DNA of 50,087 nt from Pirellula sp. GTDB lineage: Bacteria > Planctomycetota > Planctomycetia > Pirellulales > Lacipirellulaceae. Both the position numbers and the translations under genes were made by a program. This document shows, piece after piece, positions 16,889 through 23,815 of this stretch (position 1 is its first letter; every line of letters begins with the position of its first letter). The DNA lies in NCBI GenBank assembly GCA_013822725.1, contig PNKX01000031.1:1-50087 (forward strand). Reading direction: 5' to 3'. A model generated the notes under the pieces. The model worked only from the letters and a program-made list of their open reading frames with translations, did not search any database and was not told the DNA's origin.

Positions 16889-17402
16889 CGCCGGCCCGGG
16901 AGAGGTCGGCGGGTTCGGGATCGCCAGTCCTGACGATCTGCTGTTGATCGAAGACGTGGCGCTGGTGCGTCAAACGGTCGATCGGACGAGCGTCGTGTTC
17001 GATGACGAGGGGGTAGCGGACTACTTTGAGCGCCAGGTCGAGGTCGGGTTGCCGCCGGCCCGCTTCGGCCGGGTCTGGATCCACACCCATCCTGGTCGGT
17101 CGGCGCTGCCAAGCGCCGTCGACGAGGAGACGTTCCGACGGGTGTTTGGCCGCTGCGACTGGGCCGTGATGGCGATCGTCGCGCGTAGCGGAGCGTCCTA
17201 TGCGCGGCTGGCCTTCGGCGTCGGTCCCGGGGGCGAGTTGGAGCTGCCGGTGGAGGTGGCATTTGAGACGGCCTTCGCCGGGTCCGACCGGCTGTCGTGG
17301 CAGGCGGAGTTCGAGCGGAGCGTGACGCTGCGCGCCGAGCCGGCCGAAGAGAGTTTTAGTCTTTTGGACGATTCCTTAGGAGCCTTGATATGGGAGAGCT
17401 AG
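16785..17402 (+). CDS. JAB/JAMM-domain deubiquitinase-like metalloprotease
   Basis: A 205-residue protein with a complete JAMM zinc site: glutamate E40 in GEVGGFG, then WIHTHPGRSALPSAVDE (98-114), giving the HxH(x7)SxxD pattern H100, H102, S110 and D113. Such enzymes cleave isopeptide bonds or trim modifier precursors. The likely roles are maturing the C-terminal tail of the beta-grasp protein and reversing its conjugation. The ATG at 16785 follows GGAG and lies 104 bp inside the E2-like gene in another frame; a second ATG at 16809 is possible. The conserved JAB fold starts near residue 20, so at least about 40 bp of genuine overlap remains. The C-terminal 40 residues are acidic. Confidence 0.87.
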   Translation: MSVVSAVSMQKRKNRRPTALRLTPYAWAKLLYLRDAGPGEVGGFGIASPDDLLLIEDVALVRQTVDRTSVVFDDEGVADYFERQVEVGLPPARFGRVWIHTHPGRSALPSAVDEETFRRVFGRCDWAVMAIVARSGASYARLAFGVGPGGELELPVEVAFETAFAGSDRLSWQAEFERSVTLRAEPAEESFSLLDDSLGALIWES

Positions 17403-18049
17403 GCGATCGGTTCGGACGACAGGCGGCGCTCGTGCCGCGCGAGCGGTTAACGGCGCTAATCGTGACGGTGATTGGCGTCGGGGCGATTGGGCGGCAGGCG
17501 GCGCTGCAGCTGGCGGCGCTGGGCGCCGTTCGCATGCAACTGGTCGACTTTGACGTCGTGGAGCCGACTAATGTCACGACGCAGGGCTATCTGGCGAATG
17601 ACGTCGGGCGGCTGAAAGTCGACGCGACGGCGGAGGCGATCAGTCGGATCGACGCGACGATTGCGGTGGAACGGGTCGCCGAGCGGTTTCGACCGAAGCT
17701 GGTCACCGGCGCGGCGGTCTTCTGCTGCGTGGACTCGATCTCCGCTCGCGCGGCGATCTGGCGGGCGCTGGCTGATCGCTGCGACTTCTGGGTCGACGGG
17801 CGGATGCGCGGGGAGGTGATTCGCGTTCTGGCGGCGGCGGATCGGGGCGGGAGAGAGCAGTATGCGCAGTCGCTGTTTTCGCAGAATGAAGCTCAGGTCG
17901 GCAGTTGCGCGGCGCGGGGCGTCGTCTACGGGGCGGCGATCGCGGCGGGGCTCATGGTGCACCAGATGGTGCGCTGGCTGCGGGGCGGGGGCGTGGAGGG
18001 CGACCTGCTACTCAATCTGGCGGCTGGGGAGCTGACGGTTGCTGGCTAG
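17390..18049 (+). CDS. ThiF/E1-like ubiquitin-activating enzyme homologue
   Basis: A 219-residue protein with the adenylation domain of the ThiF/MoeB/E1 superfamily. Nucleotide loop VIGVGAIGRQAALQLAALG (GxGxxG at 29-34), acidic metal/ATP residues in LVDFDVVEPTN (51-61), QGY (65-67), GRLKVDA with K76, CVDS (D115), and the crossover-helix cysteine in GSCAARGVVYGAAIAAGL (C173). It is about the minimal length, without separate UFD or catalytic-cysteine insert, as in compact bacterial E1 proteins. It probably adenylates the C-terminus of the modifier; whether it forms a thioester (C112, C113 or C173) is open. It overlaps the JAMM gene by 13 bp, after TAGGAG, and is followed by a terminator-like hairpin. 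Confidence 0.87.
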   Translation: MGELGDRFGRQAALVPRERLTALIVTVIGVGAIGRQAALQLAALGAVRMQLVDFDVVEPTNVTTQGYLANDVGRLKVDATAEAISRIDATIAVERVAERFRPKLVTGAAVFCCVDSISARAAIWRALADRCDFWVDGRMRGEVIRVLAAADRGGREQYAQSLFSQNEAQVGSCAARGVVYGAAIAAGLMVHQMVRWLRGGGVEGDLLLNLAAGELTVAG

Positions 18050-18086
18050 GCCGCCGCTGTGTTTAGCGGGTCTTTACTCTTGGTTG

Positions 18087-18141
18087 GAGTCGGCAGCCGT
18101 CTCCTCAGGGGGACCGCTGCCGACTCATTCTTTTATCTTTG
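18087..18141 (+). terminator. Hairpin terminator after the E1-like gene
   Basis: Stem GAGTCGGCAG (18087-18096) pairs perfectly with CTGCCGACTC (18117-18126), followed by a T-rich run ATTCTTTTATCTTT. It lies 37 bp after the E1-like stop codon. This looks like a factor-independent terminator closing the conjugation operon. Confidence 0.75.
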
Positions 18142-18155
18142 TGGGGAGTCGACAG

Positions 18156-18611
18156 ATGAGCGAAGGAATGATGAACTGGCTGCGCGCAGCGATTGAGCGT
18201 CGGCCGTGGATCTTATTGCCGCTGCTCGGTATTGGGGCGACGATCGTCGCCTTGGCGATAGGAGCGGTCTCGAAGCAGACGCAGCCGCCGCGGCCGCCGC
18301 TGGTGCTCTTGTTGCGGCCGTCGCATGCGGGGATCGGGCATGTGCTGATCGTTTACAACAATTCCGATCAGCCGATCTGGCGGGTCAACGTCTATGGGTC
18401 CAATCCAGGGCAAGGATCTCGTATGAGTTATCAGATTCCGATGATTGCTCCCCGCGAAATGGTCGAAGTTGGTTGGCTAGAAGCTGGGTGGGCGTTCGCA
18501 CGCAACGAGACGCTGGCTGTGGAGGTCGAGGGGTATCAGCTTCTCGAGGGGACGACCAACGACATTTTTAATGTGCAGGAGGAGTGGATTAGAAACAATC
18601 AACTGCGATAA
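18156..18611 (+). CDS. Membrane-anchored protein of unknown function
   Basis: A 151-residue protein, started at the ATG preceded by GGGGAG. Residues 17-40 (PWILLPLLGIGATIVALAIG) form one membrane helix. The rest is probably periplasmic, with beta-strand character (HVLIVYNNSDQPIWRVNVYG, MVEVGWLEAGWAF), as in small Ig-like or lectin-like domains. It follows the terminator hairpin, so it may have its own promoter or depend on read-through. No family recognised. Its place at the end of the Ubl cluster suggests a link to it, without proof. Confidence 0.65.
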   Translation: MSEGMMNWLRAAIERRPWILLPLLGIGATIVALAIGAVSKQTQPPRPPLVLLLRPSHAGIGHVLIVYNNSDQPIWRVNVYGSNPGQGSRMSYQIPMIAPREMVEVGWLEAGWAFARNETLAVEVEGYQLLEGTTNDIFNVQEEWIRNNQLR

Positions 18612-18832
18612 ATGTCAAACCTAAATCGATGCCCCCACAAATATGCCAACGGCAAACGCGATGCAGGTTCTGAATAATCAAGACCTAGTGGTGGAGTCAG
18701 CAAGTTACCGGATCACCCGTTAGTCGCTCGCTGGCAGGCATACCTGGCGCAAAAGAGAGTGTAGGGCAGCCGCAAGCGATATAATGACGACCGGCGGCTC
18801 CGACCGCTCCGATAAATCTCTGCGACCTATTC

Positions 18833-20167
18833 TTGGACTACCTTGTGGCAGGCCCTTACAAAATTGAAGTAGACACCGCCGGTCGCTGCTTCGAGTTCCA
18901 GGTTCATCGCCGCGAGCTTGACCTGTGGGGCGGACTCGGCGCGGACGAGAGGTCCTGTCGTTACCACTGGATGGATGGCCGCCAGTTGCGTCAGGGGCAA
19001 GGAGGGCCGAATTTTCGAACCTGCGTCGACTTCTGGTGGCTGCAGGCCGAACAGAACGGCGATGGCGGCGACCCCGTTGCCCTTCAGACGCTCGCGCTTG
19101 CGGAATGCTTTCCGCTGATCAACACGGCGCGCTCGATGCAGGAGGTGTACCGGGACGCCCACCTGCGAGCTGACACCAGCATCCACTCTGGCTCGGACGT
19201 AGAAGGGCGGACCGGACGTGGTCAAGTCGAGCCCAATGTGGCGCTCGCCGAGGACGAAGACGCACGACTAAGATCGGTGGCCCGTCTTCGTAATACAACA
19301 CTCATCCAGCAGGAGCTGGAGCGCTTGTTTTGGGGGACGCGTCTCACTGGCACGGAACAACAGGACTTGGACGAGCAGGCTTGCCAGTGGCTGAACGGCC
19401 TCGTTGACGCCTCCAAGTCGGGTGGAAGAGACGATCTGATCCGATACACGACCACCATCGATCAGTTGATCCGCAAACTGCGCCGACGAGGCGATATTGG
19501 AAGCCTGCGGACGTTCCTCAATGCATTCAGCTACGAGTGCAAGGCCGCGTTCTATACCTGTTACGCGAGCAGCTGGTCGGCGATCGTGCACACGCTCGAG
19601 CGCACAGAGCCCGAGAATCAACTGGGCCACCGCCTGATGCGGCTCTGGCATCACCAAAACCGGCCCGAGTACGGCCACGGGCGGGACGCTTTCTGCGGGC
19701 AGGTCCTAGCCCTGCATCCCCTCTCGCGATTCATGCTGACATCCAGCGAACACCTGGAAGCGATCCGCAAGTGGATCGACCACCCGTCCTATGATTCGAT
19801 TACAGCGTCGGGACAGGTTGGCCAACATGACGAGTACTGGAATCTGTGCGGATCGATCCTTGTCGCCGCTGCGGAATACGATCAATCGCGCGAACGAGCT
19901 GAGTCGAGCCGAGAAGTGCACGGCAATGTCCGTCCGGATGCGGACCGAGCCATATCCTGCAATGACGAACCGACGATTGCTGAGGCTTTGGAGGATTACT
20001 TCGCGGCTCGCCGCATTCGATGCAATTGTGCTGGCGAACTCAACCACTTGAGCCATGTTCCCTCGGCTGACGGAGAGCAGTCCGTAGTCACTATGACTTG
20101 CATAGCGTGTGGGCGACATTCCACGCACACTCTCGACGTCCGAGACTTCATCCAGTCTCGACGCTAG
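18833..20167 (+). CDS. Uncharacterised protein with C-terminal zinc-ribbon-like motif
   Basis: A 444-residue protein, not recognised. The start is uncertain: it uses TTG at 18833 without a clear ribosome site, and the first in-frame ATG is about 47 residues in. Residues 95-260 are strongly helical and charged (EQQDLDEQACQWLNGLVDAS, TIDQLIRKLRRRGDIGSLR). The end has two cysteine pairs (RCNCAG and CIACGRH) about 27 residues apart, with nearby histidines, as in a zinc ribbon. It lies between the Ubl cluster and the recombinase genes on the same strand and may be cargo or an accessory factor of the element. Confidence 0.6.
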   Translation: MDYLVAGPYKIEVDTAGRCFEFQVHRRELDLWGGLGADERSCRYHWMDGRQLRQGQGGPNFRTCVDFWWLQAEQNGDGGDPVALQTLALAECFPLINTARSMQEVYRDAHLRADTSIHSGSDVEGRTGRGQVEPNVALAEDEDARLRSVARLRNTTLIQQELERLFWGTRLTGTEQQDLDEQACQWLNGLVDASKSGGRDDLIRYTTTIDQLIRKLRRRGDIGSLRTFLNAFSYECKAAFYTCYASSWSAIVHTLERTEPENQLGHRLMRLWHHQNRPEYGHGRDAFCGQVLALHPLSRFMLTSSEHLEAIRKWIDHPSYDSITASGQVGQHDEYWNLCGSILVAAAEYDQSRERAESSREVHGNVRPDADRAISCNDEPTIAEALEDYFAARRIRCNCAGELNHLSHVPSADGEQSVVTMTCIACGRHSTHTLDVRDFIQSRR

Positions 20168-20361
20168 CATTTTTCCTCATGGCCGTCCGTTCGCGACGGC
20201 AAGACCGGAAGGTCCGCCAAAGCTCGACGTTTCGAGATGATTCCGGTGCGTCGGGCTCTATCGACTCGTGCAAAAAAATCGAGCTGCGCACATGCCTAGT
20301 CCATGCCGGCAGCGTAGCCGGTGCGACTGACCATGCGTGCTGCTCCCTCAGGGAGTTCCGA

Positions 20362-20676
20362 ATGTCCAGCCGCATACATGCTAGCAGTGGCCTAGAGAAC
20401 AGACCTGACACGGACCTGTCTGGGTTCGACGCCGCCACCGTGCGAGGCGTCTCCCGATCCGAGATGCTCCGTCGTCAAGCGGAGATGGTAGCTGTCGGCG
20501 AGATGCCGGTTCTACCAGACCTCGCCGACGACGAGTTGCGACTCTTCATCGAGGGTGTCCGACAGATCCGCCGCGAGAGGCTACTTGATCATATCACCCG
20601 CGTCATCGCGATCGATATTCGTCGTGATCGCGGAGAGAGAAGAAAGGTGGACCCGGATGCTCAAGAGGCAATTTAA
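20362..20676 (+). CDS. Small helical protein upstream of the recombinase
   Basis: A 104-residue protein with CAGGGAG before its ATG. It contains helical segments (GVSRSEMLRRQAEMVAVGE, LRLFIEGVRQIRRERLLDHI) and a basic end. It overlaps the recombinase start by 20 bp in another frame, so the two are coupled. It might be a recombination directionality factor or regulator because of its size, charge and position, but no motif proves this. Confidence 0.55.
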   Translation: MSSRIHASSGLENRPDTDLSGFDAATVRGVSRSEMLRRQAEMVAVGEMPVLPDLADDELRLFIEGVRQIRRERLLDHITRVIAIDIRRDRGERRKVDPDAQEAI

Positions 20677-21901
20677 TCCTCGTGTACCGCATGTTGCAGT
20701 TAAATACCTGCGGATGAGCGATGACTTGCAAAATAAACGCAGTCCCGAGCAGCAGTCTCACGAGATTGATTTGACAATCCAGAGGATGGGATACGCCTTC
20801 AACGTCACCAAATCGTACAGAGACGAAGCAATTAGTGGGCGTTTGCTTCGCAAGCGCGCGGGGTACCAAGAGATGATGCGGGACATCAGATCGGGCGTCG
20901 TCCAGACCGACCTGATTCTTGTCGACACAATCGAGCGTTTCGGACGCGTTCACGAACTCGAGTCGATTAGACGCGGTCTGTACGAGAATCATGGCGTTCT
21001 CGTTGTCGCCGCGGATAGCAATTTTTCCGATCCGTTGAGCCCGCAGGGGCGGGCGCTCGCGATGGTCGAGAACATGCGTGCGAGCGAGGACGGCCGCATC
21101 AAAGCCCACAATGTCTTGCGCGGCAAACGCGACTGCGCGATCCTGAAGCATTGGCCCGGAGGCCCCGCGCCTTTCGGCTACGCCTTGAAATCCGTCATGA
21201 AGTCCGTTCATGGCCGCGATGAGGTCGACCACTGCATCCTGGTTCCCGATCCGTCAACCGCCGCAATTCTGCAGTCCGTCTTTGCGAAGGCGGCAGCAAC
21301 CGGATGGGGCGTTACTAGACTCGCACGGTGGCTGAATGAGCGTGAGGATATCCAGCCTGCATTGAAACCGTTCAGCTCAGCGACCATCGGTCGGCAACTC
21401 GATAGTACGCTTTACTTTGGCGAATTGACTTGGAACGTCCATTGTACCGGGATCGTCGCAGATATTCGCGTGCTGGAAAGGAACGACGAGACTGAGTGGC
21501 AACGGGTGCCCGATTTCTGCCAACCATTGGTTACGAAAGAATTGTGGATGCAGGTCCAGGCGCTCCGCGAGCTCCGTCGTGCAAAGCTTGCCGTCACTGA
21601 AGACGTAGAACTGTCAGCAAAGCAAATTCAACCGTCGGCCTCGGGCATGACGCTGAATTACCTTCTCAGCGGACTTCTCTACTGCTCGGAATGCGGCGTT
21701 CGCATGGTTCTATCAACCACGCAAATTTACGTGACCAAGGCGGGCGACAATCGCAACTACGCGTCCTACCGCTGCCCGGCCTACCGAGCCGGCGGTTGTG
21801 CCAATGCGGTCTCGGTGCCGGAGGCATGGGTTCGCGAGGAGGTGATCGCCATCATCCGCCAACGTTTGTTTCCTTGGGCTCCGTCATCAAAGGCTACGTA
21901 A
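20657..21901 (+). CDS. Large serine recombinase, catalytic, recombinase and zinc-ribbon domains
   Basis: A 414-residue site-specific recombinase. Residues 12-150 are the resolvase-type catalytic domain: VAVKYLRMSDD with the nucleophilic serine (S21), RSPEQQSHEI, DEAISGRLLRKR, and DLILVDTIERFGR with the conserved Arg pair. The recombinase domain follows (WPGGPAPFGYAL, ILQSVFAKAAATGWGVTRLARWLNE), then a zinc ribbon with CSECG and CPAYRAGGC near 350-385. Such enzymes integrate and excise mobile elements between short att sites. The protein stops early after the zinc ribbon; the usual coiled-coil and C-terminal part appears to be encoded by the next gene. The start was chosen at the ATG at 20657, just before the conserved domain. 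Confidence 0.88.
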   Translation: MLKRQFNPRVPHVAVKYLRMSDDLQNKRSPEQQSHEIDLTIQRMGYAFNVTKSYRDEAISGRLLRKRAGYQEMMRDIRSGVVQTDLILVDTIERFGRVHELESIRRGLYENHGVLVVAADSNFSDPLSPQGRALAMVENMRASEDGRIKAHNVLRGKRDCAILKHWPGGPAPFGYALKSVMKSVHGRDEVDHCILVPDPSTAAILQSVFAKAAATGWGVTRLARWLNEREDIQPALKPFSSATIGRQLDSTLYFGELTWNVHCTGIVADIRVLERNDETEWQRVPDFCQPLVTKELWMQVQALRELRRAKLAVTEDVELSAKQIQPSASGMTLNYLLSGLLYCSECGVRMVLSTTQIYVTKAGDNRNYASYRCPAYRAGGCANAVSVPEAWVREEVIAIIRQRLFPWAPSSKAT

Positions 21902-21931
21902 GTGAAATCTCAATCAACGAGGAGGTGAATC

Positions 21932-23020
21932 ATGGAAGATCGACGCCTTGAGGCATTAACGTGGTTGCCACGCCTAATGGAGCAGGTCCAGACGCATCTG
22001 GGTAAGCTGGCGGCCGCGGAACCTGATCGGCATACTGGCTACGAGCAAGAGCTTCGCCAGCTAGATACTAACATTAGTGGTTGGTCGCAATCGCTGGCGA
22101 ACCCCAGCTTGGCCGTGGAGCTGCGTGTCGCGATTGAATCGCTATGGAAGGAGGCGCTGGTACGCAAGCGTGCGATTGAGCAGCATCTGCGCGAATATGC
22201 CGTGCGCCGCACTCAGGCGGACGAATTACTTTGTTCCGACGACGTCCTGGCGCGCCTCGACAAGTTAGCCGACGTTTTGGCCGGTAATAACCCCACGCTT
22301 GGCAACTTTGAGTTGTCGTTTCATATCGACCGGATCGTATGTCACCCGGACGGCAGGGTTCAGATGCGGACCTGCCAGCTAGGCGCGTTGTCTGGAGCGG
22401 CGGAACTGCTGCATCAAGCTGACGTTGATCCGCTGGATAGTCAGCAAGCGCCGACGTCGTCGAAGACCGACGGACGAGGCCCTCGCCGGCGGACTAGATT
22501 GTGCCTCCACGACGCCGATGGAGAGCGGTCGCAGCTCCAGGCGCAAGCCGACTACGTCGCCGATCCCCTTCGCTTCGCGGGGCTCGGCGACGAGTGGTTC
22601 TGGATCGACGAGTTACGCATCCCCGTCAAGACGTCCTGGGCCGTCGACAATGCCGACGTGGTCCAGCGGCGGTACAACGAGATCAAGCAGCAGACCGGCA
22701 AGGAGCCTTCGCTAAACGTTCTCGTGTCCGAGTTTGGCAAAAGTCGTCCAACGATTACCGCCGCGCTAAAGGTTGCGGAGAACGGCGGGCCGATCCGCGA
22801 CCCCCGTCGTAAAGATCCCGGCAGCCCAACGGTCGACGCGAAGGCGCTCGCCGAGGAATTTGCCCGCCTGGAACGAGAGGGGCTACAGCGGGCCGTTATC
22901 GCCAAGCGTCATGGGGTGCATCGCAATACCGTGGCGAGGGTTCTGAAGGAGTGGTACGGGCGGCAGGGCATCGAGCCTGTCGACGGTCGCACGACGCGCT
23001 GGAGTAAGCAGGGCGAGTGA
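21932..23020 (+). CDS. Recombinase C-terminal-like coiled-coil/HTH protein
   Basis: A 362-residue protein beginning 30 bp after the recombinase stop, with an excellent ribosome site (GAGGAGGTGAATC before ATG). Residues 10-130 are long helices as in the coiled coil of large serine recombinases. Residues about 130-165 (LSFHIDRIVCHPDGRVQMRT) resemble the tail end of such recombinases. Two helix-turn-helix segments follow: LNVLVSEFGKSRPTITAALK (about 266-285) and AVIAKRHGVHRNTVARVLKE (about 325-344). I infer that it works with the catalytic subunit as a split recombinase. It could alternatively be an independent DNA-binding regulator. Its strong ribosome site argues against a simple frameshift artefact. 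Confidence 0.7.
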   Translation: MEDRRLEALTWLPRLMEQVQTHLGKLAAAEPDRHTGYEQELRQLDTNISGWSQSLANPSLAVELRVAIESLWKEALVRKRAIEQHLREYAVRRTQADELLCSDDVLARLDKLADVLAGNNPTLGNFELSFHIDRIVCHPDGRVQMRTCQLGALSGAAELLHQADVDPLDSQQAPTSSKTDGRGPRRRTRLCLHDADGERSQLQAQADYVADPLRFAGLGDEWFWIDELRIPVKTSWAVDNADVVQRRYNEIKQQTGKEPSLNVLVSEFGKSRPTITAALKVAENGGPIRDPRRKDPGSPTVDAKALAEEFARLEREGLQRAVIAKRHGVHRNTVARVLKEWYGRQGIEPVDGRTTRWSKQGE

Positions 23021-23041
23021 CGTCGCAATGGTGTCGCCGTA

Positions 23042-23081
23042 GGTCGGCAGTCGCTAGCGAAGCGGCTGCCGACCTTTTTTT
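23042..23081 (+). terminator. Strong intrinsic terminator closing the island
   Basis: GGTCGGCAG (23042-23050) pairs with CTGCCGACC in an inverted repeat whose loop contains TCGCTAGCGAAG, followed by seven T residues. It lies about 20 bp after the stop of the recombinase partner gene. Its stem core GTCGGCAG/CTGCCGAC is the same as that of the terminator at 18087. Confidence 0.85.
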
Positions 23082-23527
23082 AGGTATTGGAAACTGCGCG
23101 TGCGGATTCTTGGGAGGTAGAAGGCCTTTTTATGTGCAGTTTTTGTCTTCGGTCGTCGTGGTAAGCACTGCCGTCGGGCATCACATATATTGTCATGTAG
23201 CGCCGGGATGCGAGAGTCTTACCTCTCGACGGGAGGAGCCAGTGAGAGCGAGTCACAGTTGCTCATCGTGCGGCGGGGCGATGACTACTCGGGGTGGGTA
23301 TCAATCTGCGTGATTCCCTGGTGACAAGAGTACTGCGCCGTACTGACAGCTGAGAAGCATTCAAGGGGATCGTCGAGCAACTGCCGCGAACTATGGAGGG
23401 CGATGACTCAACTCCCCCAAACGCGGACCAAAAGGTATCACCGAAGGTATCTCCGCCACGAATCCGCGGAGATGATTTGGCGACACGATGCTTCGTATCA
23501 CGAAGCCAGAGAAGAAGTTAGAAAAAG
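23082..23527. other. Intergenic stretch between island and tRNA
   Basis: No gene supported. A plus-strand frame runs through the terminator and is rejected. If the serine recombinase integrated the island, the right att site may lie in this interval, but no direct repeat with the left side was found by eye. Confidence 0.4.
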
Positions 23528-23602
23528 TCGGGCTGAAAGGATTTGAACCTTCGACCTCTGCGTCCCGAACGCAGCGCTCTAGCCAAGCTGAGCTACAGCC
23601 CG
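23528..23602 (-). tRNA. tRNA-Pro (anticodon CGG)
   Basis: Read on the minus strand, the sequence folds as a full cloverleaf: acceptor CGGGCTG pairing with CAGCCCG, D-arm region TAGCTCAGCTTGGCTAGAGC, anticodon stem CTGCG/CGCAG with loop TTCGGGA giving anticodon CGG, and T-arm with the GGTTCAAATCC loop. The discriminator base is A at 23528. CCA is not encoded; the next bases are CTTTTT, which may serve as a terminator. It reads proline codon CCG. Confidence 0.95.
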
Positions 23603-23815
23603 ATTCCTGCTCGCCCTTACGGCCGATGGGGAAGCTACCGAGTTTACTGGAGAGGACCCGAGGCGGCAAGCCGGGGTTCGGCTGCCGTTTTCAGCGTTTC
23701 GAACGCCGTTCTTGCCGCCGGGGGCGCCGGCTGCTGCGTTTCCAACCCCTCGCGGGTTCGCTACGATTGACGCTGGCAATTACCCCCTCCGCCGCACGGA
23801 CTGCGTGGCCGCCCT

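Noticed and set aside
15693..18049. Thiamine or molybdopterin sulfur-transfer genes (ThiS/MoaD with ThiF/MoeB)
   Set aside because: No other thiamine or cofactor genes are present, and the E2-like and JAMM genes overlap the pair, which points to protein conjugation.
15693..18049. A CBASS operon with Cap2/Cap3
   Set aside because: No CD-NTase or effector gene adjoins, the E1 and E2 parts are separate genes, and a dedicated modifier gene is present.
23017..23313. Plus-strand frame of 98 residues after the recombinase genes
   Set aside because: It runs straight through a strong intrinsic terminator and has no protein-like pattern.
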